Shown here piece after piece: positions 23,612 to 32,739 of a stretch of 64,000 nucleotides of DNA (the stretch's first letter is position 1; every line of letters begins with the position of its first letter). The DNA comes from Physcia stellaris. Taxonomy: Eukaryota > Ascomycota > Lecanoromycetes > Caliciales > Physciaceae. The notes beneath the pieces are model-generated. The model searched no databases. It had not been told where the DNA came from and saw nothing but the letters and a program-made list of their open reading frames with translations. The translations under genes were made by a program, and so were the position numbers. The stretch spans positions 744,001 to 808,000 of the forward strand of contig JABSSW010000009.1 of the NCBI GenBank assembly GCA_018902385.1, in the 5' to 3' direction.

Positions 23612-24131
23612 AAGGGAGCTACTATAGCCACCCCAAATTTTACTATAGTCACTTTCATCTTGCTAAGTACACCCCTCAGAAAATCATTCGGAGTGGCCCC
23701 CGAAATCTCGCCCGAAGATCATCCGACCTTTATAATTCTAACATATCAATCAAGCGAACGTGTCTCTCAACCATTACACTCAATAAAGTACCATGAAAGA
23801 GAAAAAATACATCAACTGTTTGCCTCTCTGTTGTGCGACCTCACCCCGCAGTCATATGCTGGTGATAATTCTTTGGTTTTGACACATTTGGCTTGCGGCC
23901 AGGTTAGGAACAGGCGGGTGAGTAGGTAGGTAGGTGGATGGGTGGGTAGGTAGGTAGATCAATAGATGGATATGTAGATTATTATAAAGTATTTCTTCGT
24001 ATGGCAAAATCGAACTTTGTCAGGAGAGGTACGTCGGTTAACCTCCAGGCAATGCTCCGGGGGTCACTCCGGGTAATTCTCCGAGTATGTTGATGAATCC
24101 GGCAAGATGGGAGTGGCTATAGTGACTCCCT
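23612..24131. mobile_element. MITE-like element with ACTATAGCCAC terminal inverted repeats
   Basis: The left end reads AGGGAGCTACTATAGCCAC and the right end, read in reverse complement, AGGGAGTCACTATAGCCAC. A second inverted match (CATCTTGC) lies further in at both ends, and the left end also carries an inner ACTATAGTCAC copy. The 520-bp interior has no transposase-like frame. TA dinucleotides lie at or near both ends, suggesting a Tc1/mariner-Fot1 type target site, but the duplication is not clean. Inside is a GTAG/GTGG microsatellite at about 23917-23960. It could be a non-autonomous deletion derivative. Confidence 0.5.
23917..23960 (+). repeat. GTAG-type microsatellite
   Basis: An imperfect run of GTAG, GTGG and GTGA units inside the MITE-like element. 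Confidence 0.8.
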
Positions 24132-24765
24132 AAAAAATGGACATTGTTAGACCGACAATCACGTCTAGCCGCCCACGTTTGGAATGTGTTTCATCTTCGA
24201 GAGACGGTAACCAAGTCGACAGCATCCGTGGCTTTGCCTGCTTCTTGCGCCTTTCTATGGCCTCAGAACTTTGCATTCATTAGTCGATGGTAGATTGCAT
24301 CTTCGACGTCTCGCCAAAGCTGTTCCTGTCTTTGAGATATAGCTGGTTGTATCGACGGTTGTACATGATTATTTCTCAGTATAGGCTTTCATTGTTTCAA
24401 AGACCCAGGGAGTCTGCTTGTTTTTGGGGGGTTATATTTGGTCGTTTGATTGTCACATGTGACCAGGGAAGATGGGTGATTTGATTGACGTTCAAACTGC
24501 TGGTTCCTAGAGACTGTTGCGGGTAGGATTGATAGGCCAATCTGTCAAGCATTTGCTGCGGCCTTCGTCAGGACTTGGTGACGCTGCGGTCAAGATAGAT
24601 ATTGCCAAAATCTGCCTACGATTAGCTCGAGTGCGGCTAGTCAAGCCGAGCCACTGTGTTGTGGGTGTGACTCCACTTGCCTCCGGTGAAGATATTGAAT
24701 GCTCACAATGACACTGGATGTGAATGATTTGTCCATAACATAGTCACCATTACTGAGACTGTTTG
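24132..24765. other. Intergenic
   Basis: Several short frames, none recognisable; no repeat seen. Confidence 0.4.
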
Positions 24766-24777
24766 CATATAAGCTCC
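24766..24777 (+). promoter_or_regulatory. TATA-like box upstream of the first CaaX gene
   Basis: CATATAAGCTCC lies 265 bp before the ATG at 25031. A similar string, CATAAAGCTC at 25677, lies 250 bp before the ATG of the second gene of the cluster. The shared sequence and spacing suggest a common promoter layout; the call rests on similarity only. Confidence 0.35.
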
Positions 24778-25030
24778 ACTCCTTGCCCTTCTTTTCTACA
24801 CAATCTTGCACCAATACCTACGCCTTCCTTCGAAGCATCGACGAAACATACCGTACACACATCTAAAGCTGTATCACCTAACCAAATGCACAACTCTCGC
24901 GATTACCTTCCACTTCTCGACTAAGAACCCCAAACAGCGACACTATCTCTTCAACTGACGCACAAGAGTCTCGAACTTGTGCACCCTTGTCCCATCGCCA
25001 TAAGTACGATTAACGGCAAAATCCTAAGCC

Positions 25031-25156
25031 ATGGACCCGATCGAGCTTGCAAGTCAGCCTCCAGTCGTGAACGAAAATGTGGAGAATGTCACTGTCATTG
25101 AAGAACCTGATAATTGTTGTTGTGGATGTTGTCCCAACCCTTGCGTGGTTATGTGA
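25031..25156 (+). CDS. Tiny cysteine-rich CaaX-box protein, copy 1
   Basis: A 41-aa protein. Residues 1-28 are polar and acidic (MDPIELASQPPVVNE). The C-terminal 13 residues are CCCGCCPNPCVVM, with Cys at 29, 30, 31, 33, 34 and 38. The last four (Cys38-Val-Val-Met) form a canonical CaaX box, so farnesylation, removal of VVM and carboxymethylation are expected; the neighbouring cysteines could be palmitoylated. The start is the first ATG after an AT-poor leader. No intron. It is the first of three similar genes within 2 kb on one strand. Known fungal a-type pheromone precursors are also tiny and end in CVVM, but they lack such cysteine clusters; CYSTM-like stress peptides have the clusters but not the CaaX. 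Function unknown. Confidence 0.65.
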   Translation: MDPIELASQPPVVNENVENVTVIEEPDNCCCGCCPNPCVVM

Positions 25157-25926
25157 AGCCGGTGTGCCAAGAGAATACGGACATACAGGTTGAGTGCGGG
25201 TTGGCAAAATGGGGGATAGGAGGTTGTTGTTGTAAAATAGGAGGATGGGTGGGTCGAGAGATTCCAGAGGAGCGGGGCTTGACGGCTCTCATGTTTGAAA
25301 TATTCGAAAGGGGTAACTATATGAAGCTGGTAGCTCGTCTTTGAGAACTTATGCCACTGCCTACGAGTGCGCGAATGTGCTGGTTGCTGTTATGCCGTGA
25401 TTGAAGAAGCTGAAATTAAAGTAGGGAAAGTTGGGAGTGATGCTTTATTGACTGCGTAGAGGAGAGCTGAGATTATCTTTGTAGTATGTCAATGTCTCTT
25501 TCCAAAGATTTCGTGGTCATACTTTCTCGCGATTGGAGAGTCCTCGATGACCGCACCGTCACTCTCATTATCTCGAATGGTCATCTTGACTCCTTGTTTG
25601 AAGTGTAGGTATTTTAGATGTGACGGAAGATGAGTCGTTTGGCCAATGAATCAGTCACAGCCCCACGAGCCACAAACATAAAGCTCGCTCCCTGAACTCT
25701 TCCTCGCTACCTTCCCCATCAGCAATCACCCTCCAACGAACGGCGATCTCCTTACCTGAGCACTACTGACCTGCGAATTGGATATTCCATATCCTAGGAG
25801 ATATAACGGGTGAACAGGTACATATGATAGAGCCTAAGAGATACGTCGATGATGATACTAATATCTAGCTACAGCACGTTCCACTCACCTATTCTACTAC
25901 CACCAACCTCCTCGCTCGTTGACACG
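25157..25926. other. Spacer between CaaX genes 1 and 2
   Basis: No independent gene. It holds the TATA-like CATAAAGCTC at 25677-25686 and a pyrimidine-rich leader. Confidence 0.45.
25677..25686 (+). promoter_or_regulatory. TATA-like box upstream of the second CaaX gene
   Basis: CATAAAGCTC, 250 bp before the ATG at 25927; compare the site at 24766. Followed by a C/T-rich leader in both genes. Confidence 0.3.
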
Positions 25927-26052
25927 ATGCCGACTTCAATAAGCAGCTCCACAATCTCCATCTTGAAGCCAACCAAGCCGAAGCAAGGTTGCTGGTATGA
26001 GGATGATGATAGTGCCTGTCCGGGTTGTTGTTTTTGTTGCGTGGTTATGTGA
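25927..26052 (+). CDS. Tiny cysteine-rich CaaX-box protein, copy 2
   Basis: A 41-aa protein, the same length as copy 1. The N-terminus is MPTSISSSTISILKPTKPKQ and the tail CPGCCFCCVVM, with Cys at 22, 31, 34, 35, 37 and 38; Cys38-Val-Val-Met is a CaaX box. The SSSTISILKPTKPK segment matches SSTTSIIKPSGPK of copy 3, which shows paralogy. The frame stays open upstream to ATGs at 25849 and 25852, and the stretch just before 25927 (SSLVDT) still resembles copy 3 (PSLPVD), so the true start may be upstream, giving up to 67 aa. The DNA TGCGTGGTTATGTGA at the 3' end is identical to copy 1, so the tail coding sequence is shared at base level. Confidence 0.65.
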   Translation: MPTSISSSTISILKPTKPKQGCWYEDDDSACPGCCFCCVVM

Positions 26053-26770
26053 GGCCTAGGTCGAAAACAGGGAGGTGAGATGGAGAAGTGAGATGGGGGT
26101 ATAGAGATTTGTGGGAGGAATGATTTGAGAAAGGATGTTGGAGGTCCCCAACTTTGAAACTACATGGCATATACTCGAAAAGTAGCAAAATGGATGATCA
26201 GGTTGATAGAGATCTAACTTGCATGCGATGCTATCAAACATGACGAGATTGATATGAGGCTGCAATGTGCTTCATGCTTATTCACTGTTCGTCAGGGTTG
26301 TTCCGCTACAAGGAGCAACTCAGAGAAAGCCATGCGGGATGCTCTCTGCCCGTGTAGTACCGAGATGTGAACAGACCTCTACTTTAGGTGTTGAGGATGA
26401 GTGATTCCCAAATGGAAGATGGAATGATTGGGTGCCAGCCCGCTGAATCCTGCCTTGGCTGTCCACGTAAGCGAGCAGGGGTGTGCTGCTACTAATCGCT
26501 AAGCCTAATTCCGATTTCCGGTTTTGAGAAGCAAGCCCTGGGCTCAAGCGACTCTCTCTCTCAAACTTGGAAAGCTCGGCCACTTCCTCTGCGTCAATTG
26601 CCCGGTGGGCATCGCTCGATCTCTCCATCAACTGATCAGAACACTGGGCTTTACGACAGTGACCTGGGTATTAGGTTGTAAGTACATCAAGCGTTGCCAA
26701 TCGGAATTCCGCATTGACTGACCAGAGCAAAGTCAAGCAGATTTACCCATCTCCCTTCATACTGCGAACA
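26053..26770. other. Spacer between CaaX genes 2 and 3
   Basis: No gene recognised; short frames on the minus strand (26320-26631) have no pattern. Confidence 0.45.
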
Positions 26771-26947
26771 ATGACAGCAACAATCCCCTCGCTACCCGTT
26801 GACGCGGTCCTGCCATCTGCGGGCAGCTCCACTACCTCAATCATCAAGCCAAGTGGGCCCAAGACTCAGTGCTGTGGTTGCGACTGTGGCGGTACGGAGT
26901 GCGATTTCTGCTGCATACCCATCCCCTGTCCATGCACCATCATGTGA
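26771..26947 (+). CDS. Small cysteine-rich CaaX-box protein, copy 3
   Basis: A 58-aa protein. The N-terminal half is MTATIPSLPVDAVLPSAG, followed by SSTTSIIKPSGPK, paralogous to copy 2. The tail holds ten cysteines: CCGCDC at 34-39, then 44, 47, 48, 53 and 55. It ends Cys55-Thr-Ile-Met, again a CaaX box with Met last, favouring farnesyl. The cysteine spacing (CCxCxC) could bind metal as well as accept lipids. No signal peptide or transmembrane helix is present, so membrane attachment would depend on lipidation. Its Cys region is longer than in copies 1 and 2. Function unknown. Confidence 0.65.
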   Translation: MTATIPSLPVDAVLPSAGSSTTSIIKPSGPKTQCCGCDCGGTECDFCCIPIPCPCTIM

Positions 26948-27285
26948 GACCAAGGGAGGCTTACAAGACCTCGGAGTGTCGGCTGGAGAAAGAAAGCGAG
27001 CAGTCGCTGATGTACATTACGAAATCAAATACGCACTGCTCTGGACAGGAGATCTGTCTTGAGTGAGATGATAGGTGTTGAAGGCGTTTATCGAAGCGCG
27101 AGTCTGGCGCCCCCGTGGTGGTACAAGAGGCGAGCTTATTCTCACTTCCGGGAATGTACCTTAACCTGGTCCCACCTTGACCGGCTCTTAATGCTCAGCT
27201 AACTCTTATCACCAAGCAGATCACTGCAGAAATGTCGGGTTCTATCACGTAAACATACAACCACCTTCTTCCACTGCAACAGGAA
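26948..27285. other. Intergenic between convergent genes
   Basis: Nothing recognised. Confidence 0.4.
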
Positions 27286-28947
27286 TCAGCATGGGACCTG
27301 TTGGCTATTTGTACCTGCACCAGTTACTGAATTAGCGCCTGATTCAGACGGTACCATGTCTTTTTGGTCCCTTTTCCAACAAAGATACTGTTCCATCGCT
27401 AGTTCATACTCTCCTAACGGTCGGCCATCTATGTCGCGTGTCTCTTGTACTCCATCTCTTATCTGACACCACTTACTCCACACAACCTTCATAAGACCAC
27501 CAACCCCAAGGATGAAGGGTATCAATTGCCCGAGCGTCGTGAGGTGTTGCAGTCCACTTATGTTATTCCAAGTGATGGTCAGCTCGACCTGAACAATCAG
27601 AGTTGTAATGAGGAATAGTTTCTGCATTGCCATTCCCACCCATACACGAGCTGATTTGCTCAAGGCAATCTGAGATAGCTGTACATCAGAAGCTATTGCG
27701 AGCATTCGCCAGTCTGGGGCATGCGAGACCTTGGTGAGTGCGTGTATTCGCTGGTAAAGTCGAGGGATACGCAGCATTGTATGTTCGCCATGTGCTTTCA
27801 TATGCAAAGAGAGCGTCCATCGTTGGCTAAGTGATGGATTGCTGGTCCATTGCATCTTTAACCAGATCCAAAGACATTCTCTGTATCTGCATTTATTCCC
27901 GTTATGCTCATATGAACTTTGAGGCACGTGGAATTTCACACGTCCATGCCAGAGTTGGACCAGACGACTCTTTTGCAGCTGTGAGTTTCTTTTGAAATAC
28001 ACTGAAAAGACCAAATCAAGAAAATTCTCGGCTTGTTTTACAGTAGTAAAAAAATCGAGTCGGGTCTTGAGCCGCTCTGACTCTTTTTGTGCATTGGTTT
28101 GCGTTTTGTTCGTGTCATTATTGTTGTTTGGCGTCCTGTTACAAGTCTGCAACGATACGGGGAGGGAGGTGGATGCTGGTGATGGTTGTGCTCGAGACCC
28201 TTGACTTGCTGTTGCTGAATTCGGAATCACCGGAGACCCAGTAGCTTGGAGAGTACTTGTCGATATTCCCGGTAAGCATTCCTTGCTTTCGCTAAGCTTG
28301 CGGTACGCTACAGCAGCATCTATAAAGATTCTCCGCGTTTTCTTCTGCCGCCACCTTTGCAGCAGCTCTACCACATCGGCGAAGCCCAGTGTCAGAACCG
28401 AACCGATGGCTAAGTAAAGAGACATGGCACGACCAACAACTCGAAGCCATCCATATATACTGAATCTTGCAAAGAACCAGATATAAGTGGCATTTTCGTC
28501 GGCATGAACAGATCCACCGTCTCCTGTTGACGCAGAAGGACTCCTGCATGGTGTCTCTAGCATGATATCCAGGCCTCGCCACCAGAAGCAAACGTTGAAA
28601 AGAAGTCCTGCACCCATGATGGTCAATCTAGAGATGAGACGCTCCACTGAGGTTCTAGAGTATCTGGAGCTGTATTTCTTGGAATCCATGACACTGATGA
28701 GGCCAATTACTAGGCCGATCTGGAGTAAAAGAAAAGCCTCCACCGCATAGGTGGTCTGAGCTTTCGAGACATAGATGAAGCCTGCGATGACCAGGGCAAA
28801 TAGGAAGATTTTGTTCGTCTCCTGCAGAACCTGCGCCTCGCGGAAGTGAAAGAAACCTGCAAACCATACAGCAAGAGCTTGTGTGTAGTAGCCGATTCGA
28901 ATGCCGATGCCATAGATATCTGCGTTGCCTGCAAACCCACATTCCAT
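27286..28947 (-). CDS. Fungal polytopic membrane protein of unknown function
   Basis: An intronless 553-aa frame. The N-terminus ECGFAGNADIYGIGIRIGYY is a signature I associate with a large unnamed family of ascomycete membrane proteins. Hydrophobic helices lie at about 18-35, 47-62, 68-87, 108-130 and 168-195. A long hydrophilic loop (about 200-330) has a run of Asn/Thr/Gln (TPNNNNDTNKTQTN). Two further helices lie near the C-terminus (about 450-475 and 490-510). The closing segment GRPLGEYELAMEQYLCWK looks cytosolic. No enzymatic motif is visible. Similar proteins are often near heterokaryon-incompatibility or other accessory genes, but nothing like that is next to it here. Confidence 0.7.
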   Translation of the reverse strand: MECGFAGNADIYGIGIRIGYYTQALAVWFAGFFHFREAQVLQETNKIFLFALVIAGFIYVSKAQTTYAVEAFLLLQIGLVIGLISVMDSKKYSSRYSRTSVERLISRLTIMGAGLLFNVCFWWRGLDIMLETPCRSPSASTGDGGSVHADENATYIWFFARFSIYGWLRVVGRAMSLYLAIGSVLTLGFADVVELLQRWRQKKTRRIFIDAAVAYRKLSESKECLPGISTSTLQATGSPVIPNSATASQGSRAQPSPASTSLPVSLQTCNRTPNNNNDTNKTQTNAQKESERLKTRLDFFTTVKQAENFLDLVFSVYFKRNSQLQKSRLVQLWHGRVKFHVPQSSYEHNGNKCRYRECLWIWLKMQWTSNPSLSQRWTLSLHMKAHGEHTMLRIPRLYQRIHALTKVSHAPDWRMLAIASDVQLSQIALSKSARVWVGMAMQKLFLITTLIVQVELTITWNNISGLQHLTTLGQLIPFILGVGGLMKVVWSKWCQIRDGVQETRDIDGRPLGEYELAMEQYLCWKRDQKDMVPSESGANSVTGAGTNSQQVPC

Positions 28948-29786
28948 TCAGACTCTAGATTCGGGAAATACAAGAAGTCAGGGTTGCAGATACTTGCTGT
29001 TCAATCATGTAACGAATGAGCAATGGCAGAGGAGCCATCATGTATGTACATGTAGTGGCAAGGCTCTCCATCTGAGCCTCTTTTACCGCCCAACTCAGGG
29101 GGCGGGTTCAAAACAACAACGAGACCTTTCGCATACACATACGGGTTCAAACTACCTCCGTACCAATCAAACATCACGGTCACCCAGAAGATGTAGCGCG
29201 TTCGCGATTATGGAGGGCAGTTTCATCCTTATGCACGTAAGCGCTGGCTCGGCTGATCCGTTACGCTCGTTGTTATTTGCCAAGGTAGATGAAAACCTTC
29301 TTCGAATCATCGGAAGCTCCGAGGGAGTTTTACCGCTCAAGAAATGACCTTAGTGACTTGGAGAGTATAATTAGCAATATATAATAACATACTGTTGTGA
29401 TTTCAGACTTACCTGCCGCAGCCTCTTTTTGTACGTCACTTGCTGCCTAGGAAGGATAAATGGATTTTGTGGTCGAAAGAGCCTCGCTACAGGCTGTGGA
29501 GTTCAGCGGGAGTCAAGCCCCTGAGTTTTTGAAAGATCATGTTGCTCCTTGAGACGAGAGATACCCGCGATATATTGAATCAACATTAGTGATACCTCCC
29601 TCTGAGCGTCCCCCTCCCTTTCTCTCGCCTACAGCCTGCTTCAATGACTGTGACCTTTGATCTTTTCTTATCGATCAATTTTGTTCGAGAAATGCAGGGT
29701 AGGTAGCATGTACCTTGCACCGGAAAGGCATGGAAATGTGCCATTCGTCAAAGAAATTTTGCCTTAGTCCTGATGCCCTACGAAGA
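28948..29786. other. Intergenic
   Basis: About 840 bp; a 140-codon frame at 28925-29347 overlaps the 5' end of the membrane protein gene and shows no family pattern. Confidence 0.4.
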
Positions 29787-30587
29787 TCAAGAGGAACTGT
29801 TATGGTTGGGGACTGCTAAGCTCTTTTCCAGATAGCTCCAAAGTCTCCGGTCTTCATTCTCCCTTAAGGCCTCTCGTTTCCTTTTCCTCCTCTGATCGTA
29901 AACGACCTCCGTCTCCTTCACATGAACTTCCGCATTGACCTTGTCCAAACTTCCCAAGACCTCTTTCACCTTACTCCTTGCGTCCCCACATATCCGAATC
30001 TCCTCTCTCCCTTTCCGTATTTGCTCCTCCATCATCTCAATCAAACTCTCCCTTGCCTGATGCGGTCGATACTGATTGATGATCCCATGCGCCTCAATGA
30101 ACAGATCTCTCAATTGGTTCCATGTCGCTACCCAAGAAGCTGGTTCTGTCGAGAGGATCCGCGTCAAGGAGAGAAATTCGAGCAACATGCGATGGACAAG
30201 GGTGCGGAGGGCTCCGAGGCTCGGTAGTGAGGATGGCTCAATTGGTGGTGGTAGCGGAATGATATGCTCGAGGTTGATTCCTTGCTGAGCCTCTTCGAAG
30301 ATTTCAGCGCGAGTAGATCGCGTGCCATGGATGTTGTTGAAGGAGCGGTATTCGCCTGTAGGAGGTGACGGTGGGATTAGGTAGCGGAGCTCGGATGGGA
30401 GGGAGGTGATATCGACAGGCGGAGGGGATTTGACGGGAGCATCTAATGAGATCTCCTCACCAGCAGGTTGCTTCGATGATTTGATCGTTTCTAGTCGAGC
30501 GAGGTTCTCGGTGGTGAAATGTTTATAGAAGGGTGGTGGGGCCGGGAAGGCGGAGCTGATGGTGACAGATTGCTGTTGGTCTGCCAT
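29787..30587 (-). CDS. MED7: Mediator complex subunit 7
   Basis: A component of the middle module of the RNA polymerase II Mediator, pairing with Med21 and Med31. Intronless, 266 aa from MADQQQ at 30587; an ATG two codons upstream (30593) is the alternative. Family blocks visible: the N-terminal SSAFPAPPPFYKHFTTENLARL, which is the Med31-contacting region, then LRYLIPPSPPTGEYRSFN, then the helical LRTLVHRMLLEFLSLTRIL, and the helix YRPHQARESLIEMMEEQI that packs with Med21 in a coiled coil. The tail is basic (RRKRKREAL). Length and order fit fungal Med7. It is divergent from the PAP2 phosphatase gene, with a hairpin element between them. Confidence 0.93.
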   Translation of the reverse strand: MADQQQSVTISSAFPAPPPFYKHFTTENLARLETIKSSKQPAGEEISLDAPVKSPPPVDITSLPSELRYLIPPSPPTGEYRSFNNIHGTRSTRAEIFEEAQQGINLEHIIPLPPPIEPSSLPSLGALRTLVHRMLLEFLSLTRILSTEPASWVATWNQLRDLFIEAHGIINQYRPHQARESLIEMMEEQIRKGREEIRICGDARSKVKEVLGSLDKVNAEVHVKETEVVYDQRRKRKREALRENEDRRLWSYLEKSLAVPNHNSSS

Positions 30588-30730
30588 TATCAAGTTACAA
30601 AAAGGGTTTTTGATCTACTGGAGCAAGATTGAACTCAACTATACGAGTTCATGCCTACGGTATGGACATGTACCCGGGCTCGCCGGGGGATTTTGATCAG
30701 TTCGGCACCTCGGGCCGTCTCCGAATCATT

Positions 30731-31127
30731 ATCCCCTCCGCATCCAATTTGTGAAATTTAGCGCGTTTTTTTTTATTAAAACTATTACTACTCCACGAAA
30801 TATACATATATTTCAATATAACTTAGTAGAGAGTATCAATAGTATACAAGTATTTAATCGCTGCAATATAAAGTCGTTTCGACTAAAAAAGAGTGCAATA
30901 CAAGTGTTCTGCTTTATAATAAGGTCTGAAAACGTGTGAAAACGATTCAAAGTATACTAGTGATTTCAATAGACCTCGAAACGACTTTATATTGCAGCGA
31001 TTAAATACTTGTATACTATTGATACTCTCTACTAAGTTATATTGAAATATATGTATATTTCGTGGAGTAGTAATAGTTTTAATATAAAAAAACGCGCTAA
31101 ATTTCACAAATTGGATGCGGAGGGGAT
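30731..31127. mobile_element. Hairpin (foldback) MITE with 152-bp inverted arms
   Basis: Left arm 30731-30882 and right arm 30976-31127 are inverted copies of equal length that differ at a single base in the T-run near the outer end. The 93-bp centre (30883-30975) is unrelated to the arms. The ends are ATCCCCTCCGCATCC and its complement. A TA precedes the left end, with TC at the right, so a target duplication is not proven. There is no coding capacity; open frames on both strands are arm translations. Near identity of the arms means a recent origin or ongoing arm correction. Long subterminal AT-rich arms suggest a Tc1/mariner-derived MITE, which is an inference. Confidence 0.85.
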
Positions 31128-31312
31128 CACCAATCAAGCTTTCGGATTTGAGTCAGTCAATAACCACCTCAACAGTTCCATAAGCTACTCTGCTATGTTG
31201 GAAGGATGGAGCATCAGATGTTATTTTGTTGGCGCATGTCAAAGTGATGATACCTGTCTGTCTACGTTGACCACGTTCTGCCCACGTATTGGCTCGTTCT
31301 GCCCCAGCGCAA

Positions 31313-32461
31313 ATGGAAAGAAGAGCGAGCATTGGACAGCAGAAGGGCGTGCTGGGGTCGGCGTCTAGGTTCTGGCAGGTGTGTAACATCATATTCAACG
31401 TATAGAAGCACGTACTAAGTAGTCTTTAGAGGTCTTACGCAGCCGATTACATTGCCTTCGTCTTCCTCCTCATCGGATATCTCTTGGTACTACCACCCCA
31501 GATTCCTAACACAAAGCTACCTTCGCTGATAGGAAGCTCAGCTCGAGATGACTGAGCCATTCCACCGCATGTTTACTCTTGACAATGTCGCCATCCAATA
31601 TCCGTATACTGTAGTCGAGCGTGTTCCGGTCAGTGTTCTTCGTTCCAGTCCGCTCCTCTTCGACCTCCGATGACTGATAAGTGGTAAAGTCGTCCTACAA
31701 CATGCTATACGCCGGCATTATCCCTCTACTAATACTCATTCTCTGGGCCGCTGTTGTTCAACCTGGGACGCACAAGGCTCATGTCACTATTCTCGGACTG
31801 TTGATTAGCCTCATACTGGCTTCCGTCCTCGCGGATGTTGTAAAAAACGCCGTAGGGCGGCCAAGACCTGATCTTCTTGCTAGATGTAAACCAGCAAAGG
31901 GGACCCCAAAGCATGAGCTTGTGACGATCGATGTCTGCACAGAAACGGATCATCACAAGTTACACGACGGGTGGCGAAGCTTTCCAAGTGGGCATAGCAC
32001 TTTTGCTTTCAGCGGATTGGGCTTCTTGGCGCTGTATGGCTATGTCTCAAGTGCACAACATGCTGTTGCTAACCCAGGATAGATTTTTGGCCGGTCAGAT
32101 GCACGTTTTCCGCCCACGAACAGATCTAGCTAGAGTCATTCTGGCCCTGGCACCCTTGATAGGTGCTGCTCTTATTGCCATCTCTCGCTGCGAGGATTAT
32201 CGGCATGATGTGTACGATGTTACTATCGGGTCTATCCTTGGCATGCTAGTTGCGAATTTCTCCTACAGAAGGTATTATCCAGAACTCAAAACGTCTCGCT
32301 GTGACGTCCCGTACCCTAGCCGGGCAGAAACAGCCTCGCTTCACGGCTATGGCAAAGTCAAGGATGAAGAAGAGCGTATTCAAGGTATTGGGAACTCTGC
32401 AATGGATGACACCGAGGAAGATTCTGATCATGTACCTTTACGGAATACGCGTATTGATTGA
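31313..32461 (+). CDS. DPP1: PAP2-superfamily lipid phosphatase (diacylglycerol pyrophosphate phosphatase type)
   Basis: A membrane phosphatase acting on diacylglycerol pyrophosphate, phosphatidate or lysophosphatidate. Model: join(31313..31378,31430..31486,31542..31628,31690..32033,32083..32461), 310 aa. Four introns (51, 55, 61 and 49 nt) all close the frame. The three phosphatase motifs are intact: KNAVGRPRPD, FPSGHSTFAF and SRCEDYRHDVYD. Before them is the family block EPFHRMFTLDNVAIQYPY. About six transmembrane segments are expected; clear ones are IAFVFLLIGYLL, YNMLYAGIIPLLILILWAAVV and VTILGLLISLILASVLADVV. The last intron was placed (GTATGG...GATAG) to give LALFLAGQMHVFRPRTDLARV, as in relatives. 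The C-terminus is hydrophilic and acidic. The start lies 186 bp downstream of the hairpin element. Confidence 0.88.
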
Positions 32462-32739
32462 CGCGTAAAGCAGGTCGTTTTGTGCGAAACTCACTAGGTC
32501 CATAGCTGATTCATGTTTAACGCTTTTCTGGCATTATTTCCTTGAAATGGACCATAGCTCATAACCGTTGGCCGACTCGCGTCTTGTCCCTTCGCAGCCT
32601 TCTGCAAGTACCCGATCCAGCCTCCGAGCTCGCCACTGGGACGTTAAAAAACCCCCCTAAAAAACTTTGCTAATGGTCATTCTTCACTCTCCGGTTCTCT
32701 TCCGACTGTATATCGTGGCCTTAAGGTCTTATCAAGAAT

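Noticed and set aside
23917-23960. Telomere-like repeat
   Set aside because: Units are GTAG/GTGG, not TTAGGG; an internal microsatellite.
30751-31137. Two matching protein frames on opposite strands
   Set aside because: They are translations of the two arms of the hairpin element, not genes.
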